64,000 nucleotides of DNA from Adenophora triphylla var. japonica. Its lineage: Eukaryota; Streptophyta; Magnoliopsida; Asterales; Campanulaceae. Below, in pieces: positions 1 through 10,939 of this stretch (its first letter is position 1; every line of letters begins with the position of its first letter). The stretch lies in NCBI GenBank assembly GCA_022495995.1, contig JAFEMH010000927.1, forward strand, positions 310,001 to 374,000. Direction: 5' to 3'. The notes under the pieces were generated by a model, which was not told where the DNA came from, did not search any database, and worked only from the letters and a program-made list of their open reading frames with translations. The position numbers and the translations under genes are program-made.

Positions 1-14
1 GTAACCTATCCAAT

Positions 15-860
15 CTACGATGGACTTGTGCATCTTGAACCGGTTTCACAACTCCTTTGTGAACTTGGTTCTGTCTCTACTCTTGGTTCCATATTATTTT
101 CGGGTTCTTGAACTTCTTTCAAGATTAATTTTACTCCCACTAGATTCTTTATTGAGAAACTATTTCTCAAGAAACAAATCGTGTAGAGCAACAAACATTT
201 TGTTCTCTTTGTGATTGTAAAATCAATATCTGAAAATAACCTTGTCAGATTTGGTGCTAACTTATAAGAGACAAGTCTCTTTACATAAGATTCGCAACCC
301 CAAATCTTCATGAAAGACAAACTAAGTTTTCTTCCATGCCACATCTCATGTGGGGCCTTAGGAACCGATTTAGTAAGGACTCAATTCAGTGTAACCGCAT
401 TATTTCTAATGCATATCCTCAAAAGAAATTAGGAAAGTTAACTTGACACATCATCGAATGAACCATGTCCTACAAGGTTCACTTCCTCCTATAGACACAT
501 CATACAATGTGATGTTCCGGGTGGAGTCAACTTTGAAACGATTTCATAGTTTTGAGATGATTGTCAAACTCTTGGCTCAAATATTCACCACCTCGATCTA
601 ATCGAAGTACTTAATAGTTTTTCCAAGTTTGTTTTGCACTTCATCTTGAAATGTTCGAAACATCTCAAACAATTCACCTTTGGACTTCATCAGATAGACA
701 TAGTCATATCTAGATAAGTCATTGGTGAAATATGTTGAAATACCGAAATCCTCCCCTAGCAATGCTGCTTAATGGTCCACATACATCTCATGTATAATGA
801 CCAATAAGTCACTAGCCCTCCCACTACTTTAGTGTAGGGTGGTTTGGTCGATAATCCCAA
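15..860 (-). pseudogene. copia integrase (broken)
   Basis: Minus-strand frames give a run of copia integrase motifs in the right order: a pre-core segment near 830-760 followed by a TNDLSRYDYVYLMK stretch near 730-690, EVQNKLGK near 645-620, a degenerate LTPPGT near 535-520, and the WHGRKLSLSFMKIWGCESYVKR stretch (340-275), which is the usual start of the segment after the catalytic core. Family role: the integrase joins retrotransposon cDNA to chromosomal DNA. Several in-frame stops and frame changes separate these segments. The catalytic D,D,E residues cannot all be placed with confidence. Confidence 0.8.
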
Positions 861-1259
861 TAAATAAGATCCACATTCCTCAAATGATTCATGGTCATAT
901 GAGTCTAAAAGTCCGTGTTAATGGAGTTTAGATATATGTTTCTTATTTATTTGACCAAGCCGGCAATGCTATATGAACGCGTTGTTCATATTGTTCGGTT
1001 TAGATTTCCCATTTATATCATAGATATCTTCAATATTATTTTGTTTCTCATCATCAAGGATATGAAGACCATTTAATGACATATGCATTACAATAAGGCA
1101 TATTATTAAATAAATATAAAACTTCTTATTGAAAATAAGAAAATTATATCCTTCATCATCCATTTAAGAAACGGAAATAATACTCCTACTCAAATCCGGA
1201 ACGTAGTCATACTTGTTCAAAACAAGTACTACTTCACAAGGCAAAGTGACTTCATAAGT

Positions 1260-1670
1260 CCCTTATGGCTAATGTTGCAACTCTTGCTCCATTCCCATGC
1301 TTAGGTTTAATTTACCTTATTTGAGTAGCTTTCTATTCTTTGCTCCTTGCACATTTAGACAAATGTGGGATCCTATCCGGTATCATATACCCAAGAACAA
1401 GAAGTCGAAAGGAAAATATCTATCATATAGATACTTGAAGTAGTAGCAATCATATTGCCCTTCTTCACCTTTTAGGCCTTCCTAATAAGCCTTGCAACTT
1501 TGTTTCCAATGACAATCTTATTGCAATGATAGCAAAATGCATCCTTTGAGACACTTTGGGTTTAGCCTCTTCGGCTATGACAACATTTGTCCTAGGTTTA
1601 GCAACTTTTGCTTTACCTTCTTTTCCTTCCTTTATGAACCCTTTTATTGTGTCAACCATTAACACAATTT
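1260..1670 (-). pseudogene. copia gag zinc knuckle and aspartic protease (broken)
   Basis: On the minus strand a lysine-rich stretch (KEGKEGKAKVAKPR, about 1640-1600) leads into a degenerate CX2C knuckle (CYHCNK, about 1535-1515), typical of the nucleocapsid end of copia Gag. About 110 bases further the frame reads SWVYDTG, with the codons for the protease DTG near 1376-1384. Knuckle followed closely by DTG is the copia arrangement. The second half of the knuckle is lost in a frameshift and the protease runs into a stop just after DTG. Gag upstream of about 1960 is too decayed to read. Confidence 0.68.
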
Positions 1671-2205
1671 GCGGATTGCTCCTTCTTTCATCTCATGAAT
1701 TAAGAGCTTTCACCACAACATACATCTTTTGCCTAGCTTGCACTTGGAACATTTCCCTTTTTGCGGTGTGCTAGAACAAAAGTATTTATCATGTGCACAA
1801 GGTTCTTCATAAGAGCCTTTGAACATGGTGACAAATATAAGGCAAGCAATATTGTCAGAATCATCACTATGTTTCTAATGTTGCTTCCTTATTTGCCCTT
1901 TGCAACATTTGCAATAGGTTCAATAGGAACAGATTCGTAATGAACGTACAAATTTACCTAAGAACCATTCTTTAGGCTTTTGATCCAATCAAAATTATTT
2001 GTATCATTCATTTCGAACTTTGTCCTTCATAAGGACGAATCGCAATTATCATTATCTAATGCTACTTCTACAACAAAATATACAAATTATATGAACACAT
2101 ATCAATATCAACACATTTATCATTTAAGAGCAAATAATGTATTTTACAAATACTCCCACTAAATCATACACCTTCTAATGCTAATAAGCATAATATGCAT
2201 TTAAT

Positions 2206-2413
2206 GGGCTAAGATCCAACTTTAATTTAATCTCAAGTACGCTATGGCGCACCGCTCAAGATTAAACTAATTAGGTAGAAAACATCAATCATATCGTATA
2301 TGACTCTTAGGGCTAAGATCCAACTTTAATTTAATCTCAAGTACGCTATGGCGCACCGCTCAAGATTAAACTAATTAGGTAGAAAACATCAATCATATCG
2401 TATATGACTCTTA
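2206..2413. repeat. 104-bp perfect tandem duplication in the copia leader
   Basis: Bases 2206-2309 and 2310-2413 are the same 104-bp unit placed head to tail; I see no difference between them. The unit includes the words GTACGCTATGGCGCACCGC and CATCAATCATATCGTATATG. It lies in the decayed 5' coding or leader part of the copia element. Identity of the copies means it is much younger than the element's coding decay, or is an assembly artefact. Confidence 0.9.
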
Positions 2414-3583
2414 TGAGATTTATTTAAGACATCATATGTCTAAGCATATTTTAATCTCATCTTATGCCTTGGGTCCAAAACCATTTTGATAACCCAATTA
2501 AGTTCATCCACTTTAAACGTATAGGAACCACCATTTCCTCATCTTGCTCGCAAACGGAATAGAATCAAAGCACCTTGCTATGGCAAGCCCACCCAAAACT
2601 ATCCGAGTGGTCTCAAGTGTTTAAATCATGGATTGGCATAAAGAACTTAAAAGTTAAATGAAGGTTCTTTAAGGTAGATTATAAGCATATCAAAGAAAGA
2701 TAGTCATAATCATGCATCGTGTAAGTTCCCGTGAAGATAGGTGAGCCACAAGGACCGCTTAAGTACCAACTCTTCCTTAGACAGTAACTCTCCTAGTCAT
2801 GCACAATTAGAAATCAGCTCTGATTTGGCAACATAATCATTACCTTTTATAAACAATTAGTTTCCTTTTAAAATTTCGCGTAATTATGACTTGTTTCCAT
2901 AAACAATCATAAAATCCAAAATTTACAATGTCTAAATCTAAACATATTAGGAAACTATAATGCAATGTTTCAACTAAACATTTTAGGAAATCACAATTCA
3001 ATGTTTCAACTAAACATCTAATAAAATTCTTAACACTTAAGAACAAATAATTCATGCATCGCAACAATTAATAAAAACACATTTAAATTAATTAAGCATG
3101 CATCATAAACAATGAATTAATCTAGCATAGCCCTATAAATTTTATTTCCGTAAATTTATAGCATCCAGATTAAGACATAAAACATCTCGCATTGTAAACA
3201 CAATCACAGACAGCGTAAAAATTAAACAAACCGATTCTCGCCTGTATTTGGCTTATTATGTCGCGTGACATAACTAGCTGCCGGCTAGTTATGTCGCGTG
3301 ACATAACCGGCCGTATTACTGCATTTCCTCCTCGTGGCCTACTATGTCGCACGACATAGGTAGCCAGTCGCAGGATTTCCGCATTTCAATCAATTCAGAT
3401 TACATGCAATTAAATCATATAAAACAACCCTTTTACAGATTTAATTCAACATAATTCGAAAACGATTTTCACATTGTTTCACATAAACAATCAAAATTCT
3501 ATCGCATACAAAAACATGCAACGAACATATAAACAATTTATATAATCATTCTAGCATGTTAATTCAAACTTAACCATACGAAC
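2414..3583 (-). other. copia leader and decayed Gag region, no readable gene
   Basis: AT-rich sequence between the PBS and the zinc-knuckle region of the copia element. Gag N-terminus is expected here but I cannot read a frame. It holds three copies of a 16-bp near-palindrome TATGTCGCGYRCGACATA-like core (3257-3272, 3290-3305, 3343-3358), the same word that occurs twice in the LTR at 4103-4151. Confidence 0.6.
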
Positions 3584-3598
3584 GGGGCTCTGATACCA
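3584..3598 (-). other. primer binding site, initiator tRNA-Met type
   Basis: On the minus strand the sequence TGGTATCAGAGCCCC starts one base inside the LTR end. TGGTATCAGAGC is the standard plant PBS complementary to the 3' end of initiator tRNA-Met. Its position fixes the element as minus-strand and fixes the inner LTR edge near 3600. Confidence 0.93.
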
Positions 3599-3599
3599 C

Positions 3600-4993
3600 T
3601 GTTGGGTTTTATGGGTCTATGCGCAGCGGAATTAAGCATCAAATTAACACAAAACCCAAGCCCTAAGATCCGTTCTATACGATTAAATTGAATTGCTATA
3701 AGATAGAATTTACCAACCTAAATTGCTTTCCGGTCTTGAGCTATCGAACGGATAATTATGTGATTCGTAATCACAAACTTTTGATCTTCAAATCTTCGAA
3801 TCTTCAACTCCTTTGGATCTTCAGATTTGAACTCTAGGTCTTTGATTTGTTTGAACAAAACTAAGACCCTCTTTTGGTAATCCACACAAATATGAATGTC
3901 AAGAACAATTCTCGGGTTGGGAATTGCTAGATTCCTAAAACTTATGGAAGAATATTGAGAGTATTTTGTTATGATTTTCCTTTGAAAATTTCGGCCGTAC
4001 CTGTAGGGTTGACAGACCTCACATATTTATACTACTTTAGTGTAAATATGTTTCCTAATCGAATTAGGAGAACAGTCATTAAAAACGCTGCTCGTGGCTA
4101 GTTATGTCGCGCGACATAACTAGCCGTTGGCTAGTTATGTCGCGTGACATAAGTTGCCAAATACGTAAACTCTCAATCATTCTTCCCTTGGTTCAACCAA
4201 CTCATTCTATTTGTGTGTGACCCAATAGGATTGTATTATGTTGGCAATGAGTCCAATCATATCGACCCTCATAATACATAAGCGGACTCTAGCAAGCCAT
4301 TATGTCTACCCAAATAACACAACGTAAGAGTTCACGTTTCCAATGGTACACTTCCATTTTTTCCTTTGTCTCACGATGTTATATTGAACACAAGTCATGG
4401 TCCACGTCAACTTGTATTTGTTCAATGCTTTCTCGATCTTGAGTATAATGATAGTCCAATCATATTGGGGTGTGGCCACACGCTTTTATCATTATCACTC
4501 ATCGAGGGGCCCAAGCAAAACATCTCTCTTTCGAGGGACAAATTCCATCTTGACTTATCATCCTTCCCATCATGAATCCGATCATGCCAAAGATAGCCTT
4601 TATAGATATCGTGTTAAGATACCGTTTGACTAAAATCAAACATAACTTTCATCATATGTAAGGTCATGATAATCTCAGGTCTAGGGACTAAATGAAGTGA
4701 CCATATGAGATTTAATTATGACATTTGACCATGACATAAATCTCATACGGGTCAAGTCCAGTCACTTGTTCTCTAACAAGTACCCATAATTTCAATGTGC
4801 ATCTCTATGCATATAATCATCATATGATTATTCATTGACAATTATACTAATTATTCTCTTAATAATCAGGGACGGAGATTATTACAATAAATATGCAAAC
4901 TATATAATAATCAAATAATAAACATAAACGATAAAGATGATACATAACGGTTTTCAGTTAAACATAACTAAAGCCTAGGGCATTACACCAACA
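3600..4993 (-). repeat. copia 5' LTR (1394 bp)
   Basis: The forward strand starts TGTTGGGTTTTATGGG and ends CATTACACCAACA, so the edges form a TGTTGG...CCAACA inverted pair, as expected for an LTR. The inner edge abuts the PBS. The last about 200 bp (4785-4993) reappear with divergence at 30275-30489. The 5 bases after the outer edge are GTCGG; the other end is outside the window. It contains a perfect 30-bp palindrome (4096-4125). Confidence 0.88.
4096..4151. repeat. 30-bp perfect palindrome plus second near copy in the copia LTR
   Basis: 4096-4125 is a perfect palindrome centred on TCGCGCGA with outer arms GGCTAGTTATG and CATAACTAGCC. A second copy of its core lies at 4136-4151 (TATGTCGCGTGACATA). 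The core recurs three times in the leader. Such CpG-rich palindromes could form cruciforms or bind a dimeric protein; no function is shown by sequence alone. Confidence 0.9.
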
Positions 4994-5545
4994 GTCGGTG
5001 TAGATCATAGTTCTTCAAGTGCTAAATCTACTACGAATGTTTTGTTTCAGGAAGTATTTTGAAATGTTTAAGTAGTATTCACACTTTGATCTTTCGATTT
5101 ACTATTTCAGTAAATACATATGGCTATATATAATTGCCGTGCATCACACGGGTTTGTTGCTAGTTTAAAATAAAACGGAGGGAGAATATTTTTATTCTTA
5201 TTTTTATTATTATGAGTTACAATGGATGTTCATTTTAAAGATGAACAATATTTATACATATTTTTTTGAAATCCCTCATAAGTATTTTTGACAATAATAA
5301 TTTCATGCTCCCTCATTAATTTTGCGCTCTAGTCTTGATCCCTCGTTAGTTCATTCTCCAATCTCAATCACTCAATAATTCCCGTCTAGGAAGTCCTTTG
5401 TCTAACTCCAAGAGTTGAACTTGTAGATTGAAATTGATGCTACGAGTTAAACTCTTTCAAGCCTTCAAGGGAAATTTACTTTAAAAAGTTCTACCAGGCT
5501 TTGTGGTTCAAAACTATGTGATGTGTGTTTTTTTTGGGTAAATAC
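4994..5545. other. intergenic, no gene seen
   Basis: AT-rich flank of the copia LTR. A GACGGAGGGAG-like end word (about 5172-5182) looks like a lone decayed Stowaway end, and a CCGTGCATCACACGGG motif at about 5136-5151 resembles the palindromic end of a common plant repeat. No coding frame is convincing. Confidence 0.5.
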
Positions 5546-6190
5546 TAAATACAGGGAACGAAAAATTTCAACCCTGCCATTGCCCGTCTCGTGTGTGTAT
5601 ACACGAGATGTTCTCACTCATCCCGTGTGAATCTACACGAGATGTCTCGTGTGTATCCACACGAGACACATCTCGTGTGGATCCACACGAGACAATCCAC
5701 ACGAGATGTGTCTCGTGTGGATCCACACGAGATGAAAAGAATGTGTCGTCAACGTATCACTCTAGTTCTAACTCTCAATCCCTTTAAAACCCTTCACTCT
5801 ACTGAGATTAAATTTGTTACTGGAAAGAATGTGTCGTCTTGCCGGGTACTTCTCCGTTCATCTTCTCTGGCACAATTAATTAATTTTCTTGAGTAATAAA
5901 TCTGAGTGAATTAGCGAAATAGAGAGAGAGTTGAGGGGAATTGAAAAGCAAGAATAGGAATAAATCTGGGTCGCCGTTGTAAATCTGTGTGTTGTGCGTG
6001 GAAATAAGGTTTGTGGGTGGCTGCAAAATTGTTGATTTAATGGAGGCGACCGCCGGTGTCGCCGTTGATGTTGGAAGTTAGGTCGCCGGCGAATGGTTTG
6101 ATGAGGGAGACTGTGTTTGCGTATAGAGAGAGAAAGCTCTTTAGGTATATAAATGGGTATTATGGTAATTTACATAGTTCCCTGTATTTA
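5546..6190. mobile_element. putative non-autonomous DNA element with inverted ends (about 645 bp)
   Basis: The 14-mer TAAATACAGGGAAC at 5546-5559 is matched exactly in inverted orientation at 6177-6190, with weaker matching outward on both sides (GGGTAAAT and its counterpart). Both flanks are T-rich, so a target duplication cannot be resolved. Near the left end is a cluster of GTGTGGATCCACAC palindromes (5588-5732). The interior (about 5750-6170) has GC-richer stretches with CGCCG repeats and AGAGAGAG, which could be a captured gene fragment (Pack-MULE-like), but I identify no protein. The two open frames through the palindromes are composition artefacts. Confidence 0.5.
5588..5732. repeat. 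cluster of six CTCGTGTGG/CCACACGAG palindromes
   Basis: Two perfect 22-bp palindromes centred on GGATCC lie at 5671-5692 and 5711-5732. Imperfect versions occur near 5588-5607, 5623-5642 and 5646-5665, and a half-copy lies between the two perfect ones. The arms are CTCGTGTG and CACACGAG throughout while the centre varies (GTATAC, AATCTA, TATCCA, GATC). Arms conserved better than centres is what paired hairpin arms would give. Confidence 0.9.
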
Positions 6191-6769
6191 ACTATATCCT
6201 TTTTTATTTAGAAAATTGAATTTTTAACGTTGTTTAAAAGATTTAGATATCGATTAGTTAGGATAACTATTACTTCATATCTTTTATTAATTGCGAATAT
6301 TTTTTAATCTCCTATCTTTTTTAGGATCTAACATATCTATAACTATGTTAAAATAAAGCAAGGGATTAACATACCAATACCAATGATCAACACATAAATA
6401 TCAAAACTAGTGAAATATTTGTTCTCACTTATTTAAAGTGGAAAAATTAGACACTCAAAAATGTAAAACGGGTTTCTTGCAAAATGTATCATTGGATTTT
6501 ACGATGGGACAATTATCGCTGGGTCCTTCGTTCCAAATCAAAAGAGCAATTTGGACAAAAATTTTAAAATTTAACCGACTAGTTCGACATTGTAATCATA
6601 ATTCCATCTAGTCCTTCACCCAAACTACCCCTTACCCAAAAATAAAAAACCTCCCTCCCCTCCCCCTCTCTCTCTCCTCTCACTTTCTCTCTCTACCGTC
6701 CCTTCCGGCGACCCTTCCCCTTCCCCTCCGGCGAGCCTCCCCTCCCCTCCCCTCCGGCGACCTCCCCGC
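6191..6769. other. intergenic with CT-rich tract, no gene seen
   Basis: AT-rich to about 6600, then pyrimidine-rich repeats (CTCTCTC, and CCTCCCCTCC/CTCCGGCGA repeats, 6640-6769) directly against the outer edge of the gypsy LTR. The tract resembles a plant 5' UTR or low-complexity DNA. No open frame is convincing. Confidence 0.5.
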
Positions 6770-7196
6770 TGAAATTACCCAGGATTTCGCGCGGGCGCGA
6801 AACGCGGTTGTCTTTCGCGGAGGGGTTGGTGTCTGAGACCTCGCTTCATGGGAAGGAAAAATGAGGAGTCGCCACGCGGTTTTTGTATTTTGAGCCCAAA
6901 CGTTGAGAAACGGCTTTAGAAAATGGTGTCGTTTTTATTGGTAGCAAAAACTTAGGAAAAGGCTTTGAAAACGGGGATCATTTTTATTGGCAGCAAAAAC
7001 GAGTAAAAAGCTTTTAGTACCAGAGATTGTTAGGTTCGGAGGTCAAGTTACGTTTCGGGTAGAGTATTACGAGATCGCCCGAAACGCCTCGCATGACGAG
7101 TCTTTCTACCTTTCTCGAAATCGTGTGTGTGTGTGTGTGTTTTGAAATAGGGGCTTGAATGACAAGCTTTATCTTGGTTTGAATGACAAACGTTGA

Positions 7197-7345
7197 TTAG
7201 GTGACTTTTGAAAAGAAGAGCGTTTGAATGACAAACGTCGGTTTTGAGTTTGAAATGAGCGTTAGCGTGGCAAACGTCGATTTTGAGTTTGAAATGAGCA
7301 TTTGCGTGGCAAATGTCGATTTTGAGTTTGAAAAGGAGTTCGAAG
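7197..7345. repeat. 39-bp direct repeats in the 3' LTR
   Basis: Units of GACAAACGTCG/GGCAAACGTCGATTTTGAG followed by TTGAAATGAGC recur about three times with a spacing near 39 bp. The homologous block in the other LTR (28655-28815) has more copies. 39 bp is 13 codons, so both strands stay open by composition, but this is not a gene. Confidence 0.8.
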
Positions 7346-8273
7346 GTCGAACTCCGGTTTTTTGAATCGGGCGAGTCATTGTTAACGATTTTTACGGGAA
7401 AAATGCGTATTAAATGATTTTGAGTGTCAAATGGCGGCTTTTAGTTTGAAGATGAGCATTCGGAGGCCGAACGTCATTTGCGCGTTTTGAAAGAGAGTTC
7501 GACGGACGAACTCCGGTTTTGAACTGGGCATTACATTGTTAACGATTTTTACTGGAAAAATGCGTATTAAATGATATGCGATCAACGAATCGGGTTGCGA
7601 CTCGGACTTTGAAAAGTAAATACTATCACGATCCAAACGGGTCGGACTTTATAAATGACAATATTTAAAGTGCGGTATCAACGGAATCAAACGATCCGGA
7701 TTCGTAAATGACGATCAACGAGGCCAAACGGCTCGGATTTGTAAATGACAGTCAACGAGGCCAAACGACTCGGATTTGTAAATGACAGAAATTAAAATGA
7801 CGATCGACGGATCGATCGATCCGGAATTGGTAAATGACAATAAAAGTAAACGGAACGGGGTCGGAACGCCGTTTTAACCCGTGATTACTTCTCTTACGGA
7901 AAGAGAAGAGGATCGAGGGGCTAAAACGTATCGGACCCTGTTAGACGGAGGCGTCTACATTTCGATAACGACGTTCGAAACGGTTGTAGCGACTGGCGCG
8001 TAAACCGAGACGGAATGAGAGATTTAGAGAGAGAGAGAGAGTTATACCTATGGCTAGGGTTGACTCCTTTGGCTCGGGAGGTGTGTACGGGACACGAAAA
8101 GTGATTCGAAAGGTTGTTTCGAAGTAGTAAGGTGCGTATTTGATCGAAATACGAAGGTTTCACGCGAATCGAGATGAAACGGGAGCTCGGAAGGGGTGAA
8201 AACTGCTTTGAACCGTGGGGTAGTGAAATTTTGGAGTGAATTTTGTCCCTCTTTTTGCCTTTGACAGCAACTT

Positions 8274-8282
8274 CTATTTATA
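8274..8282 (-). promoter_or_regulatory. LTR TATA box
   Basis: Minus strand reads CCTATAAATAGAAG, a canonical plant TATA box; the matching site in the 5' LTR is at 29749-29757. In the 3' LTR copy it would drive transcription out into 6769 and below. Confidence 0.7.
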
Positions 8283-8810
8283 GGTGAAAAATGCAGTAGG
8301 AGTCCGGACGGACTTGGACTGAATCCAGGGGGTTTTTGGGTATTTTGGAAATCTTGGGACTTGGCCGGCAATTTCGTGAAAAGTGCACAGGGAGTCCGGC
8401 CGGACTAGGCTTGCAAATCAGGGGTATTTTGGTCTTTTAGCCTTGATTTGTGATTGAAGGGTGACTAGAGGGAGGTGGCATGGCTGCCACGTGCCCTCTG
8501 AGTCACCAGCCTTGTGGGAATTCATTCCCCGGTCCCGGTTTTGTCCGTTTTTTAAAATAACAGTCCGGAAAATGTCCGAAACGCCCCCGGAAAGTGCCGG
8601 AAAATGCGTTTTTCAGGGAAAGCCATACTTTTACGTGAGATGACACGTGTTAAGTACGGTTCGACGCCGGATGCACGGGGCAAGCCCCGGACGTCTCGTT
8701 GGCACAAAGAACGAGAGTTTAACGAGTTCCGATTAACTCCGGAGCGGCCGCTTAACGGATTTCGGTTAACTTTCCGACGGATTTGGATGATCCGGATTTG
8801 GGTACTTACA

Positions 8811-9470
8811 AGCTAGCCCTCAGCGACGTCTCCTTCGAAGGAGGTGGGGTCGTTGAAAAAGATAAGGATCCAAATCGGGATGCCTTACTTTGAAAGAGAC
8901 CTGGGCGGTCAGCTGGCTGGACCCTTAGCGAAAAGGATTCCTACATATCCCGAGCGGGAATCAAGCCGATCGTAGTTCGAAAGGGGGCAAGGGCCGCGCA
9001 TGGGGACCTTGACCTGAGCGAGACTGTTAGGAGGCGTCTGAACCTGAGTGAGACCATTGCAAGGTACCGGAACCTGAATGGAGACTATTGTGAGGTGTCT
9101 GAACCTGGGATTTCTGAAACCTTCGAGGGCGTGTGGCGCCTCAAACCGGAGTTGCGATGCTGACGAGGGCGTTCGTGCCTTGGGTGCTGGGCTTATTGCT
9201 GTTGCCAGTTTTTATCCTGCTGGGGATGGGCGTTCGGGCTTACCTGGATGACCGAAGAGGGATTGTTGTGCGGGCTTATTGCAGCTGCTGCTGAGGTGGA
9301 ACGGTCGGGCTTACGACTGGCGGCCGGGAAGATGAATGTTCACTTGCTGAAGTGAAAAGGTGTTCGGGCTTACGAGGATGGCCGAAGAGGGATTGTTGCA
9401 AGGCGTTCATGCCTTGGGGTTCGGGCTTATTGCTGTTGCCGAACAGCGAAGGTCTCGATAGGAGAGTGGA
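8811..9470 (-). other. element 3' untranslated region with imperfect repeats
   Basis: Between the minisatellite and the 3' LTR. It contains several imperfect copies of a GTTCGGGCTTAC...CCGAAGAGGGATTGTTG module (about 9228-9270, 9362-9400) and of CTTATTGCTGTTGCC (about 9190, 9428). A polypurine tract is expected next to 8811 on the minus strand; the sequence there (GCTGAGGGCTAGC) is only weakly purine-rich. No gene is seen. Confidence 0.6.
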
Positions 9471-10497
9471 GGTCGGACCGCGAAGGTTGGGATTGACTGT
9501 TTGAGATCGGACCGTGAAAGGTCGAGATGGGGGATTGAAATCGGACCGTGAAAGATCGCGGTTAAGACTTTAAATCGGACCGTGAAAGGTCGCGGTTAAG
9601 GATTGGAATTGGACCGTGAAAGGTCGCGATTGAGGATTGAAATCGGACCGTGAAAGGTCGCGATTGAGGATTGAAATCGGACCGTGAAAGGTCGCGATTG
9701 AGGATTGAGATCGGACCGTGGAAGGTCGCGATTGAGGATTGAGATCGGACCGTGAAAGGTCGCGATTGAGAATTGGAATCGGACCGTGAAAGGTCGCGAT
9801 TGAGACTTTGGAATCGGACCGTGAAAGGTCGCGATTGAGGATTGAGATCGGACCGTGAAAGGTCGCGATTGAGAATTGAAATCGGACCGTGAAAGGTCGC
9901 GGTTGAGAATTGGAATCGGACCGTGAAAGGTCGCGATTGAGAATTGGAATCGGACCGTGAAAGGTCGCGATTGAGGATTGAGATCGGACCGTGAAAGGTC
10001 GCGATTGAGGATTGAGATCGGACCGTGAAAGGTCGCGATTGAGGATTGGAGTCGGACCGTGAAAGGTCGCGATTGAGGATTGAGATCGGACCGTGGAAGG
10101 TCGCGATTGAGAATTGAAATCGGACCGTGAAAGGTCGCGATTGAGGATTGGAATCGGACCGTGAAAGGTCGCGATTGAGACTTGGAATCGGACCGTGAAA
10201 GGTCGCGATTGAGGATTGAGATCGGACCGTGAAAGGTCGCGATTGAGGATTGAGATCGGACCGTGAAAGGTCGCGGTTGAGAATTGGAATCGGACCGTGA
10301 AAGGTCGCGGTTAAGGATTGGAATCGGACCGTGAAAGGTCGCGATTGAGGATTGAGATCGGACAGTGAAAGGTCGCGATTGAGGATTGAAATCGGACCGT
10401 GAAAGGTCGCGATTGAGACTTTGGAATCGGACCGTGAAAGGTCGCGGTTGAGAATTGAAATCGGACCGTGAAAGGTCGCGATTGAGGATTTAATGGT
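9471..10497. repeat. 34-bp minisatellite, about 30 copies
   Basis: I count about 30 occurrences of the core CGGACCGTGAAAGGTCGCG separated by short GATTGAGGATTGAGAT-type linkers; most units are 34 bp, some 33 or 36. The core contains GACC and GGTC arms around GTGAAA. Because 34 is not a multiple of 3, the minus strand stays open for 314 codons by cycling three frames of the same unit; that frame is an artefact. It lies in the 3' part of the Ogre-type element, where Tat-lineage elements often carry tandem repeats. Confidence 0.95.
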
Positions 10498-10939
10498 GAA
10501 GACCATTATTAAATTTTAACGTCGGGAGACGGAATAGTAACTGGAATGTCCGGAGACATGATTGAATGTTTGAATGTCAAACGTCAACTGGACTGCATTT
10601 AACGTCAGGAGACGAGCGTTAGTGAAAACTAACTGGGAATTTATCCTCGGGGGATGGGGTGTTAGAAATGTCTAACTGGGGGAAATTTTACACTTTTGGG
10701 GGCCAAAAGTGGTAAAATTGAAACTGCAGAAAACTGAGGGGCCAAAGTGGCAAAAATTATTCTGGTGCAGTAAGAGTCCGGCCGGACTTTTACTGAATCT
10801 GGCAATGTCCTTTTCAGCGCCGAGGCCGAGGAAGGGAAGGGTCATTTCTTCCATTGTTGCCGGCGAGAGAGGAGAGAAAAGAGAGAAAAATTCCAACCCA
10901 AATTGCAAGGTTTGCTCGAATTTGTGAAGGAAATTTGCC

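Larger units (their letters stand above)
1..4993 (-). mobile_element. Ty1/copia LTR retrotransposon, 5' portion (runs off the window start)
   Basis: Read on the minus strand the order is LTR (4993 to 3600), methionine-tRNA PBS (3598-3584), leader, zinc knuckle, aspartic protease, then integrase core down to the window edge. Gag before protease before integrase is the copia order, because RT comes after integrase in this superfamily and would lie left of base 1. All coding parts carry stops and frameshifts, so this copy is dead. A related LTR stub lies at 30275-30489. The other LTR is outside the window, so insertion age and target duplication cannot be judged here. Confidence 0.88.
6770..8810 (-). 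repeat. Ogre-type 3' LTR (2041 bp)
   Basis: Forward edges are TGAAATTACCC and GGTACTTACA, giving TG...CA on both strands. It aligns along its length with 28149-30274, with several percent substitutions and many indels by eye. It contains a GT microsatellite (about 7126-7140), a GA tract (about 8023-8041), a 39-bp repeat block and a minus-strand TATA box. Confidence 0.92.

Noticed and set aside
3584..3598. tRNA gene at the PBS sites (3584, 33808, 28130, 49383, 54371)
   Set aside because: Only the 12-20 bases complementary to tRNA 3' ends are present; no tRNA fold.
5591..5896. Two overlapping plus-strand frames with repeated HTR/RDVS words
   Set aside because: Both are readings of the palindrome cluster; no protein similarity recognised.
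9471..10497. CRISPR-like array
   Set aside because: Regular 34-bp period with no unique spacers; it is a continuous minisatellite in a plant retrotransposon.
9562..10506. 314-codon minus-strand protein (RDLSRSD/FTVRFQ repeats)
   Set aside because: It cycles the three frames of the 34-bp repeat; no start context and no domain.
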